The notes below the pieces were generated by a model, which was given only the letters and a program-made list of their open reading frames with translations, ran no database searches and had not been told where the DNA came from. Shown one piece after another: positions 8,964-16,890 of a DNA stretch of 23,505 bases (position 1 is the first letter of the stretch; each line of letters opens with the position of its first letter). Source of the DNA: JBFGWM01 sp041588495. GTDB lineage: Bacteria > Pseudomonadota > Gammaproteobacteria > Pseudomonadales > JBFGWM01. The translations under genes were made by a program, and so were the position numbers. The stretch covers positions 1-23,505 of the forward strand of contig JBFGWM010000017.1 in the NCBI GenBank assembly GCA_041588495.1, in the 5' to 3' direction.

Positions 8964-9584
8964 TTACGTCGCCCGCGGCCGCACGGGATCCGGCGCACGC
9001 TCATCCAGAAGGCGACGACTTTCGGGGGCCTCCGGGTAGCGCCGCCGCTCGATATCGTAGCAGGCCCGCAGCAGGCCGCACTCGATCCCGAGGTCCTCCC
9101 GCATAACGCCCAGGGGACGATCCATCCAGGGGTCGAACTCGACCCGGTCCAGGCGCTGGCATCCAGTCACCATGCCGATGTGCACCGCGTCACGAAACAC
9201 CCGCACTTCCTCCTCCCCGAAGCGGTAGACCCGCGGGTACAGGGTGCGCGCGACCCAGGCGAACATGCGTTCCTCCGAGGTGCTGACATCGCGGGTGCTG
9301 CCCATGGTGAATCCGATCGCGAAGGCCTCGTCCTTGGGCAGCAGTCCCCGCCCCAGGAGGATGTGGATGCAGTCATGGTGATGCAGGTCGACGGCGCCGT
9401 GAAACAGGGTGATGCCGGGAATGTGAAAGCGCGGATTTTCGAGCAGCTTGACGATCAGCGGGATGCTTTCCTGCTTCTCGCCCAGGCGATGCAGGCTGTC
9501 GAGGGCCTCGCGCAGGGTCATGCGGCCCTCGCCCAGGGGCACATGCCAGTCGCGCCATGTGAACACGCGTGCCGCCTCGTTCAT
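8964..9584 (-). CDS. Coq4-motif protein (putative metal-binding, COQ4-related)
   Basis: From the ATG at 9584 (strong GGAGGGG ribosome site just upstream) the protein is 206 residues; longer readings through the upstream gene are spurious. Residues 70-86 read HDCIHILLGRGLLPKDE. This is an exact HDxxH-(x)11-E arrangement, the proposed zinc-ligand motif of COQ4, where human COQ4 has HDMLHTLLGMPTNILGE. COQ4 takes part in ubiquinone head-group modification, with oxidative decarboxylation reported. The motif is followed by AFAIGFTMGSTRDVS, and near residue 130 by RDAVHIGMVTGCQ. No membrane segment is evident. It sits 29 bases downstream of the SMR exporter gene and 53 bases upstream of the hybrid kinase, so the three may be co-transcribed. 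The motif match is direct; relationship beyond it and the reaction are inference. It could be a distinct family that reuses the metal site. Confidence 0.6.
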   Translation of the reverse strand: MNEAARVFTWRDWHVPLGEGRMTLREALDSLHRLGEKQESIPLIVKLLENPRFHIPGITLFHGAVDLHHHDCIHILLGRGLLPKDEAFAIGFTMGSTRDVSTSEERMFAWVARTLYPRVYRFGEEEVRVFRDAVHIGMVTGCQRLDRVEFDPWMDRPLGVMREDLGIECGLLRACYDIERRRYPEAPESRRLLDERAPDPVRPRAT

Positions 9585-9613
9585 CCCCTCCCCCGTCCCT
9601 CCAGCTTCCCCGT

Positions 9614-9931
9614 TCAGGCGGTGACCCGCAACATGGCGATTCCCACCACGACGGTGAGAATGCCGCCGACCCGCAGGAGGGTGAGGGGCTCGGCAAACAC
9701 GGCAATCCCGTAAATCGCCACGCCGACCGCGCCGATGCCGGTCCACACGGCATACCCCGTACCCACCGGGATGTCGCGCACCGCCAGCCCGAGCAACCCG
9801 ACGCTGCCCGCCATGGCGACCAGCATCACGGCCAGGGGCAGCATCCGCGTGAACCCCTCGGTGTACTTCATCGCGATCACCCAGACGATCTCCAGCGCAC
9901 TGGCCACGGCCAGCAGGACCCAGGCACCCAT
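9614..9931 (-). CDS. sugE: SMR-family exporter, Gdx/SugE type
   Basis: The 105-residue protein has four membrane helices and the small multidrug resistance fold. E14, the essential proton/substrate-coupling glutamate of the first helix, is present in ALEIVWVIAMKYTEGFT. The second half has IPVGTGYAVWTGIGAVG, which is close to the SugE/Gdx signature and differs from EmrE-type proteins. Gdx proteins export guanidinium in exchange for protons, usually as antiparallel dimers encoded by one gene. The start is set by an excellent AGGAGGTGA ribosome site four bases before the ATG. No guanidine riboswitch could be recognised upstream. It heads a possible operon with the Coq4-motif gene and the hybrid kinase. 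Confidence 0.9.
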   Translation of the reverse strand: MGAWVLLAVASALEIVWVIAMKYTEGFTRMLPLAVMLVAMAGSVGLLGLAVRDIPVGTGYAVWTGIGAVGVAIYGIAVFAEPLTLLRVGGILTVVVGIAMLRVTA

Positions 9932-9973
9932 AAGTCACCTCCTCAGTTGTTGGACTCGCCGGTCATGTGCCTG

Positions 9974-9986
9974 TTCCCATTGGGAA
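9974..9986. promoter_or_regulatory. Short perfect palindrome between sugE and the second kinase gene
   Basis: The sequence TTCCCATTGGGAA is an inverted repeat with six-base arms around one central base, 43 bases upstream of the sugE start codon. It lies in the divergent control region, so it may be an operator for either gene. No regulator gene of a matching type is adjacent. Just beyond it (9990-10005) is TCGGCC-N6-GGCCGA, a six-base-pair hairpin; read on the minus strand it is followed by ATTTT and could act as a weak attenuator before sugE. Confidence 0.35.
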
Positions 9987-10032
9987 AATTCGGCCACTTT
10001 CGGCCGACTTCCGGAGCGGGAATCGACTAAAC

Positions 10033-10038
10033 TACAAT
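10033..10038 (+). promoter_or_regulatory. Probable -10 box for the second hybrid kinase gene
   Basis: TACAAT matches the sigma-70 -10 consensus at five of six positions within an AT-rich patch that stands out from the GC-rich surroundings. I see no good -35 hexamer 16-18 bases upstream, so activation by a regulator is possible. A transcript from here would have a leader of about 85 bases that contains the palindrome GGGAACCCGGTTCCC (10097-10111). Confidence 0.35.
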
Positions 10039-10129
10039 AAATAGCTGATTTGCCTGCCTGTGCCCCGCATTTGTGGGCGCGGGAAAACGCACCGCAGGGA
10101 ACCCGGTTCCCCACAGGTTACCCGGACTT

Positions 10130-12544
<2,415 letters not shown>

Positions 12545-12573
12545 CCCGGCGGCATACCGCCAGGAACCCTGCC

Positions 12574-13233
12574 TTGCACTACCCCGACGGCCTGCTGCCC
12601 ACCGGTTGGCTGGTGTTCCTGCACGCCTGCGGCTGGCCCGTCATCGCCTGGTCCGCGTGGCGCGCCCAGTGGTGGCGCCTGGGCAAACTGCAGGACCTGC
12701 GGGTGTGGCTGGGGGCGACCCTGTTCGTCACCCTGCTCTGGCAGGTGCGCGCCGGGATCGACCCGGGCCTGGAATTCCACCTCATCGGAACCACGGTACT
12801 GACCCTGATGTTCGGCCGTCACTTCGCGGTCATCAGCGTCAGCCTGGCCACCGTCGCGACGATCCTCTCGGGTACCGGCAGCCTTGCCAGCTTCCCGGTG
12901 AGCGTGTTGTTACTGGGGGTGATCCCGGCGCGACTGAGCTGGCTCGCATGGCGCATCGTGGAGCGCCACCTCGCCAACAACCTGTTCGTGTACATCTTCA
13001 TCACGGGCTTCTTCGGCGCGGCCCTGTGCGCCATTTGCGCAGGGCTCTGCAACGCCCTGCTGGCATGGGCGGCCGGGGTGTACGACTGGGATCACCTGGC
13101 GGAGTTCTACCTGCCCTTCGCCCTGATGATGGGATTTCCGGAAGCCTTCGTCAGCGGGACGCTGATCACCATGCTGACCGTGCTCAAGCCGCAGTGGCTG
13201 CTGACATTCCGCGACTCCAGGTACCTGCGCTGA
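12574..13233 (+). CDS. Orphan CbiM/NikM-like membrane protein (COG3235 type)
   Basis: I place the start at TTG 12574, nine bases after an AGGA ribosome site, giving 219 residues. This makes the N-terminus MHYPDGLLP, matching the MHIxDGFLP start of CbiM and NikM, where Met1 and His2 coordinate Ni or Co. A second family landmark, GLEFHLIGTTVLTLMFG, puts H69 where NikM has its other metal-binding histidine. About six hydrophobic helices follow, and the C-terminus has PEAFVSGTLITMLTVLKPQW, like CbiM. In ECF transporters this protein binds the metal and works with CbiQ and CbiO. None of those genes is in the window. Uptake of a transition metal is therefore inferred, not shown. Earlier GTG starts (12499) would overlap the kinase gene and bury the Met-His terminus. 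It is convergent with ohrR (21-base gap). Confidence 0.8.
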   Translation: MHYPDGLLPTGWLVFLHACGWPVIAWSAWRAQWWRLGKLQDLRVWLGATLFVTLLWQVRAGIDPGLEFHLIGTTVLTLMFGRHFAVISVSLATVATILSGTGSLASFPVSVLLLGVIPARLSWLAWRIVERHLANNLFVYIFITGFFGAALCAICAGLCNALLAWAAGVYDWDHLAEFYLPFALMMGFPEAFVSGTLITMLTVLKPQWLLTFRDSRYLR

Positions 13234-13254
13234 ACGCGGCGGCCGGAATCCCCC

Positions 13255-13701
13255 TCAGGGGCGCAACTGCTCATGCAGTTCGGCCAGTTGCGCGCGCAGG
13301 GCTTCCACGCCACTGGCGTCCATGCCGCTGCGCAGCAACAGGTCGCGCGGAAAGCGACGCGCCGTACGCCGCAGGGCGCGACCCCGGGGTGTCAGGGAGA
13401 TGCGCACCTCGCGCTCGTCATCCGGATCACGCCCGCGGGTGATCCAGCCATGCTGTTCAAGGCGCTTCAGCAGGGGTGTCAGGGTGCCCGAATCGAGGTC
13501 CAGCCGCTCGCCGACCTCTTTCAGGGTCGGCGCGGCGGCGCCGCTCTCCCAGAGCACCAGCAGCACGAGGTACTGGGGATAGGTCAGGCGATGCGGTTCC
13601 AGCAGCGGCCGGTAGGCACGGGTCACCGCGCGACTGGTCGCGTAAAGCATGAAGCAGAGCTGGCGGTCCAGCGCCAAAGCCTGGTCGGCACGGGAAGTCA
13701 C
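13255..13701 (-). CDS. ohrR: OhrR-type organic peroxide sensor, MarR family
   Basis: From the GTG at 13701 the protein has 148 residues, the normal OhrR length. It opens with LDRQLCFMLYATSRA and LTYPQYLVLLVLWE, characteristic of OhrR, and has the winged-helix segment LDSGTLTPLLKRLEQHGWI followed by DEREVRISLTPRG. C16 matches the peroxide-sensing cysteine (C15 in B. subtilis, C22 in Xanthomonas). It is the only cysteine in the protein, so it should be the 1-Cys type, inactivated by mixed disulfide formation with a small thiol. In the family, oxidation releases DNA and derepresses the target gene. It lies 32 bases downstream of gpx and probably autoregulates that operon through the palindrome at 14263-14292. 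No ohr gene is in the window. Confidence 0.92.
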   Translation of the reverse strand: MTSRADQALALDRQLCFMLYATSRAVTRAYRPLLEPHRLTYPQYLVLLVLWESGAAAPTLKEVGERLDLDSGTLTPLLKRLEQHGWITRGRDPDDEREVRISLTPRGRALRRTARRFPRDLLLRSGMDASGVEALRAQLAELHEQLRP

Positions 13702-13733
13702 GGTCCGGTTTACCTGCGCTGAGCCGCGGGGCC

Positions 13734-14219
13734 TCAGCCGAGCAACTCCACGATGTCCTTCTCGATTTCCTTCGGCTCGGTCTTCGGCGCGTAGCGGCGC
13801 ACCACGTTGCCCTCGCGGTCGACCAGGAACTTGGTGAAGTTCCACTTGATCGCGGTGGAGCCCAGCAAGCCGGGCGCTTCCTCTTTCAGGTGGGCGTACA
13901 GCGGGTGGGTGTTGTCGCCGTTGACTTCGACCTTGCCGAACAACGGGAACTTGACCCCGAAATTCATCTCGCAGAACTCGCTGATCTGGCCCTCGTCACC
14001 CGGCTCCTGGTGCAGGAACTGGTTGCAGGGGAAACCCAGCACCTCGAAACCCTTGTCCTGGTGCGCCTCGTAGAGTTCCTCCAGGCCCTTGTACTGCGGC
14101 GTGAACCCGCACTTGCTGGCCGTGTTGACCACCAACAGCACCTTGCCGCGGAACTCGGACAGGTCGGTCTCGGTGCCGTCGATTTTCTTGCAGGGGATGG
14201 AGTAGAGATCGGCGCCCAT
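13734..14219 (-). CDS. Glutathione/thioredoxin peroxidase (GPx family)
   Basis: The protein has 161 residues from the ATG at 14219, which has an AAGGTGA ribosome site six bases upstream; a TTG two codons earlier is less likely. The peroxidatic cysteine is C37 in VVNTASKCGFTPQY. The second signature is GFPCNQF (62-68) followed by HQEPG, and the WNFTKFLVD segment completes the Cys-Gln-Trp-Asn tetrad. C83 (ISEFCEMNFG) sits where the resolving cysteine of thioredoxin-dependent GPx proteins lies, so thioredoxin may be the real reductant. It reduces hydrogen peroxide and organic or lipid hydroperoxides in the cytoplasm. Its operon with ohrR, and the operator-embedded promoter upstream, imply induction by organic peroxides. 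The catalytic cysteine is normal Cys, not selenocysteine. Confidence 0.95.
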   Translation of the reverse strand: MGADLYSIPCKKIDGTETDLSEFRGKVLLVVNTASKCGFTPQYKGLEELYEAHQDKGFEVLGFPCNQFLHQEPGDEGQISEFCEMNFGVKFPLFGKVEVNGDNTHPLYAHLKEEAPGLLGSTAIKWNFTKFLVDREGNVVRRYAPKTEPKEIEKDIVELLG

Positions 14220-14253
14220 GGGCAATCACCTTTGCAGTTTCAGTCAGCCATGA

Positions 14254-14282
14254 AATATAACACGCAATTGAATTGTGCACAA
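14254..14282 (-). promoter_or_regulatory. Sigma-70-type promoter of gpx-ohrR
   Basis: On the minus strand a -35 hexamer TTGTGC (14277-14282) is followed by exactly 17 bases and the -10 hexamer TATATT (14254-14259, five of six matches). The expected start site is near 14247, giving a leader of about 28 bases before the gpx ATG at 14219. The large palindrome covers the -35 element and most of the spacer, a position where a bound MarR-family dimer would block RNA polymerase. Confidence 0.7.
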
Positions 14283-14292
14283 TTCAATTGCG
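14263..14292. promoter_or_regulatory. Perfect 30-bp palindrome, probable OhrR operator
   Basis: Each half is CGCAATTGAATTGTG and its exact reverse complement, with no mismatch and no spacer. It contains the AATTG/CAATT elements typical of MarR/OhrR operators. The core CAATTG occurs at 14265, at 14285 and again at 14306 just outside the palindrome, 20 and 21 bases apart, so all three face the same side of the helix. A second overlapping palindrome, ATTGCGCAAT, lies at 14287-14296. The hspQ stop codon (14305-14307) falls inside the third copy. Binding by the OhrR encoded two genes downstream is inferred from the site type and position. Confidence 0.75.
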
Positions 14293-14304
14293 CAATATCA
14301 AGTT

Positions 14305-14637
14305 TCAATTGCCGCGTTCGCGGGGCCGGTAACGGCCATCGGCGAATTCGCTGAACATGGTGTCGAGCAGGGGGTGCACCACCGGGTCGGTACTGTCCGG
14401 ATCGGGCTCCAGGTTGCGTTCGGCAACGTAGGTCTCGTGCATGGCGTTGTGCACCAGCACCCGGTACCAGGGCTCGTCCCGTGGCGGCCGCGACTTGGCC
14501 ATCTGCTCGTACCACTCGTCGCTGAGCATGAACACCGGGTCGACGTCGTAGACCACGCCGCGATAGTTGAAGAGCCGGTGCCGGATCACCTGCCCGACGG
14601 CGAACAGCGCCTCCCGCCCGGTCGGTTTATCGCCCAC
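14305..14637 (-). CDS. hspQ: Heat shock protein HspQ
   Basis: This 110-residue protein starts with GTG at 14637 behind a GGAGG ribosome site. Family landmarks are GQVIRHRLFNYRGVVYDVDP (residues 15-34), the RPPRDEPWYRVLVHNAMHET segment, and YVAERNLEPD near residue 70, all typical of HspQ/YccV-type proteins. In enteric bacteria HspQ is a hemimethylated-DNA-binding protein and an enhancer of Lon-dependent proteolysis. It is 27 bases downstream of msrB, so it is probably translated from the msrB transcript. Its end overlaps the operator region of gpx. No separate sigma-32 promoter was found in the short gap before it. Confidence 0.93.
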   Translation of the reverse strand: MGDKPTGREALFAVGQVIRHRLFNYRGVVYDVDPVFMLSDEWYEQMAKSRPPRDEPWYRVLVHNAMHETYVAERNLEPDPDSTDPVVHPLLDTMFSEFADGRYRPRERGN

Positions 14638-14664
14638 CGGCGACCTCCGTCGGCAGGCGGACCG

Positions 14665-15075
14665 TCATCCGTCCGCGTCCTTTTCAGGGTCCAGCCGCAG
14701 GCTGGCGGAATTGATGCAGTAGCGCAGGCCGGTGGGCTCCGGACCATCCTCGAACACGTGGCCCAGGTGCGCGTCGCAGGCCGCGCACAACACCTCGGTG
14801 CGGCGCATGAACAGGCTGGTGTCGGACTCGGTGGCCACGTTCGCGTCCTCCACCGGCTGCCAGAAGCTGGGCCAGCCGGTTCCCGAGTCGAACTTGTGGG
14901 CGGCGTCGAACAGGGGCGTATCGCAGCAGGCGCAGCGGTAGACACCGGGCGTCTTGCTGTCCCAGTAGGCGCCGGTGAACGCTCGTTCGGTGCCCTTCTT
15001 CCGGCACACCTGGTACTGCTCCTCGCTGAGCTGCTCGCGCCATTCGGCATCTGACCTGGAAACTTTTTTTACCAT
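14665..15075 (-). CDS. msrB: Peptide methionine-R-sulfoxide reductase
   Basis: From the ATG at 15075 the protein has 136 residues. A longer in-frame reading continues upstream through the alaA region but is spurious, since the conserved part starts with MVKKVSRSDAEWREQLSEEQ. The four zinc cysteines are in YRCACCDTPLF (C48, C51) and CAACDAHLGHVF (C97, C100). The catalytic cysteine C120 lies in RYCINSASLRL. GTGWPSFW (65-72) is the core signature. It reduces the R epimer of methionine sulfoxide in proteins with thioredoxin. It leads a probable msrB-hspQ unit and is divergent from alaA. The second to fourth codons contain a run of seven A bases (GTAAAAAAAG), and there is no convincing ribosome site. 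Confidence 0.96.
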   Translation of the reverse strand: MVKKVSRSDAEWREQLSEEQYQVCRKKGTERAFTGAYWDSKTPGVYRCACCDTPLFDAAHKFDSGTGWPSFWQPVEDANVATESDTSLFMRRTEVLCAACDAHLGHVFEDGPEPTGLRYCINSASLRLDPEKDADG

Positions 15076-15082
15076 GGGAGCG

Positions 15083-15095
15083 CGGAACGGTTCCG
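15083..15095. promoter_or_regulatory. Palindrome in the msrB leader
   Basis: CGGAACGGTTCCG is an inverted repeat with six-base arms around one centre base, overlapping a second palindrome TTCCGGAA at 15091-15098. It lies between the predicted msrB promoter and its start codon, eight bases upstream of the ATG. It could be a regulator site or a small RNA hairpin that hides the poor ribosome site. Confidence 0.35.
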
Positions 15096-15117
15096 GAAGG
15101 CGAGCGGTTGCCACTAC

Positions 15118-15146
15118 ACTAAAGCAAAACGGACCTGACGTGGCAA
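15118..15146 (-). promoter_or_regulatory. Probable sigma-70 promoter of msrB-hspQ
   Basis: The minus strand shows TTGCCA (15141-15146; five of six matches to the -35 consensus), a spacer of exactly 17 bases, and TTTAGT (15118-15123; four of six to the -10 consensus). This AT-rich patch is the only one in the msrB/alaA divergent region. The leader to the msrB ATG would be about 37 bases. Confidence 0.5.
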
Positions 15147-15162
15147 GGAACCCGCCCGGCCC

Positions 15163-16386
15163 ATGCGCGACATACAGAAATCCCTGAAACTCGCCGGTGT
15201 CTGTTACGACATCCGGGGCCCCGTGCTGGAGGAAGCCCGGCGCATGGAGGAGGAGGGGCACCGGATCATGAAGCTGAACATCGGCAACCCGGCCCCGTTC
15301 GGCTTCGAGGCCCCCGACACCATCCTCCAGGACGTCATCCACAACCTGCCTACGGCCCAGGGCTACTGCGATTCGAAGGGCCTGTTCCCGGCCCGCAAGG
15401 CGGTGGTCCAGTACTACGAGAACAAGGGGATCCAGAACATCGGCGTGGAGGACGTGTACCTCGGCAACGGGGTCAGCGAACTCATCGTGATGGCCATCCA
15501 GTCGCTGCTCAACGACGGCGACGAACTGCTGATCCCGGCCCCGGACTACCCCCTGTGGACCGCCGCGGTGAGCCTCTCGGGCGGGCGCCCGGTGCACTAC
15601 CTCTGCGACGAACAGGCCGGCTGGTTCCCGGACCTCGACGATATCCGCAGCAAGATCACCCCGCGCACCCGCGGCATCGTGGTGATCAACCCGAACAACC
15701 CGACCGGCGCGGTCTATTCGCGGGAGGTGCTGGAAGGCATCCTGCAAGTCGCGCGCGAACACCAGTTGATCGTGTTCGCCGACGAGATCTACGAGAAGAT
15801 CACCTACGATGACGCCCACCATCACTGCATGGCGGAACTCGCCGATGACGTCCTCATCGCCACCTTCAACGGTCTCTCCAAGACCTGGCGGGTGGCCGGT
15901 TTCCGCTCTGGCTGGATGCTGCTCTCGGGCAGCCGCCACCACGCCCAGGACTACATCGAGGGTCTCGACATCCTCACCTCGATGCGCCTCTGTGCCAACG
16001 TTCCCGCACAGCACGCGATCCAGACCGCGCTGGGCGGATACCAGAGTATCAACGACCTGATCCTGCCGGGTGGGCGACTCCTCGAACAACGCAACCTGGC
16101 CTACGAGATGCTCACCGCCCTGCCCGGCGTCAGCTGCGTGAAGCCGGCCGGCGCCCTGTACCTGTTCCCACGCCTGGACCCGGCGATTTACCGGGTCGAG
16201 GACGACCAGCGGCTGGTGCTCGACATGCTGCTGCAGGAGAAAGTCCTGGTGGTCCAGGGCAGCGCCTTCAACTGGCCGGACACCGACCATTTCCGGCTGG
16301 TGTTTCTGCCCCATCTCGAGGACCTGCGCGATGCGATCGGCCGCATCGGTCACTTTCTCAGCAATTTCCGGGAGGAAGCGGCCTAG
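15163..16386 (+). CDS. alaA: Glutamate-pyruvate aminotransferase AlaA
   Basis: This 407-residue protein matches AlaA (YfbQ) in length and sequence layout. It begins MRDIQKSLKLAGVCYDIRGP, followed by LNIGNPAPFGFEAPD, typical of the family. The PLP lysine is K240 in NGLSKTWRVAGFRSGW, and INPNNPTGAVYS holds the conserved asparagine near residue 182. It is a class I/II aminotransferase that makes alanine from pyruvate and glutamate in the cytoplasm. Its TAG stop overlaps the GTG start of the next gene by one base. The ATG is preceded by AAGGA about 12 bases upstream. Confidence 0.95.
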   Translation: MRDIQKSLKLAGVCYDIRGPVLEEARRMEEEGHRIMKLNIGNPAPFGFEAPDTILQDVIHNLPTAQGYCDSKGLFPARKAVVQYYENKGIQNIGVEDVYLGNGVSELIVMAIQSLLNDGDELLIPAPDYPLWTAAVSLSGGRPVHYLCDEQAGWFPDLDDIRSKITPRTRGIVVINPNNPTGAVYSREVLEGILQVAREHQLIVFADEIYEKITYDDAHHHCMAELADDVLIATFNGLSKTWRVAGFRSGWMLLSGSRHHAQDYIEGLDILTSMRLCANVPAQHAIQTALGGYQSINDLILPGGRLLEQRNLAYEMLTALPGVSCVKPAGALYLFPRLDPAIYRVEDDQRLVLDMLLQEKVLVVQGSAFNWPDTDHFRLVFLPHLEDLRDAIGRIGHFLSNFREEAA

Positions 16387-16832
16387 TGATCGACCTGCAT
16401 GTCGATGATTTCTACAAGGACGTGGCGATCATCATGCTGCAGCTTTATTCGACCTTCCCGCGACCCGCACCGGTTTACGTGGAGGACGTCTGCGGCCCCG
16501 ACGAGGTCGACGAGTACGGCCTGCACAGCGCCCGCCACCTGGCCTGCCTGGGCACCATGCTGTGGCTGGCCGACGAGGGCTACCTGCGCTACGAGGACAC
16601 CATCCGCCAGGAGGCGGTGGACCAGGCGGTGCTGACCCACAAGGCCTTCGTCCTGCTCAACGCGCGCCACGAGTTCGTCGGCGAGGCGGAGGAGGACGAG
16701 GAAACCGAGCTGCCACCCTCGGTGATCGCGCGGCGCCAGACCAACGTGTTCCGCCTCAACCAGGCGGTGCGCAGCGAGTCCTCGGAGCGGATACGCCAGG
16801 TGGTGCACTACCTGCTGGCGCGCCACGCTTGA
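16386..16832 (+). CDS. Small soluble protein of unknown function, coupled to alaA
   Basis: I do not recognise this 148-residue protein. It starts with GTG sharing the final G of the alaA stop codon (TAGTG), so its translation is probably coupled to alaA. It is soluble, with no signal or membrane helix, and is largely helical. The segment GLHSARHLACLGTMLWLADEGYLRYED (about 45-71) could be part of a winged-helix-like fold, followed by an acidic stretch EAEEDEETELPP (about 100-111). Its last codon and stop are embedded in the -35 element of the htpX heat-shock promoter. A housekeeping or accessory role with alaA is possible; nothing in the sequence fixes a function. Confidence 0.8.
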   Translation: MIDLHVDDFYKDVAIIMLQLYSTFPRPAPVYVEDVCGPDEVDEYGLHSARHLACLGTMLWLADEGYLRYEDTIRQEAVDQAVLTHKAFVLLNARHEFVGEAEEDEETELPPSVIARRQTNVFRLNQAVRSESSERIRQVVHYLLARHA

Positions 16833-16856
16833 AACCTTTGCCCTTCAACCCCATCT
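16828..16856 (+). promoter_or_regulatory. Sigma-32 (RpoH) heat-shock promoter of htpX
   Basis: CTTGAAA at 16828-16834 is followed after 14 bases by CCCCATCT at 16849-16856. This matches the RpoH consensus CTTGAAA-N(13-17)-CCCCATnT at every position. The expected start site is near 16863, leaving about 28 bases to the htpX ATG, with GGAGA in between. The TGA inside CTTGAAA is the stop codon of the upstream gene. Confidence 0.88.
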
Positions 16857-16890
16857 AATGGAACGTCACCAACCGGAGAATTACCCCTAA

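Noticed and set aside
6196..9039. A 947-codon open frame on the plus strand opposite the 7TMR-DISM kinase
   Set aside because: It is a His/Gln/Asp/Arg-rich antisense frame with no domain, produced by the high GC of the real minus-strand gene, whose motifs are intact.
9932..10072. Guanidine riboswitch upstream of sugE
   Set aside because: No paired ACGR-loop hairpins and no guanidine-III core could be found by eye.
14665..16353. A 562-codon minus-strand frame that contains msrB at its end
   Set aside because: Conservation begins only at MVKKVSRSD (15075); the upstream part is antisense to alaA.
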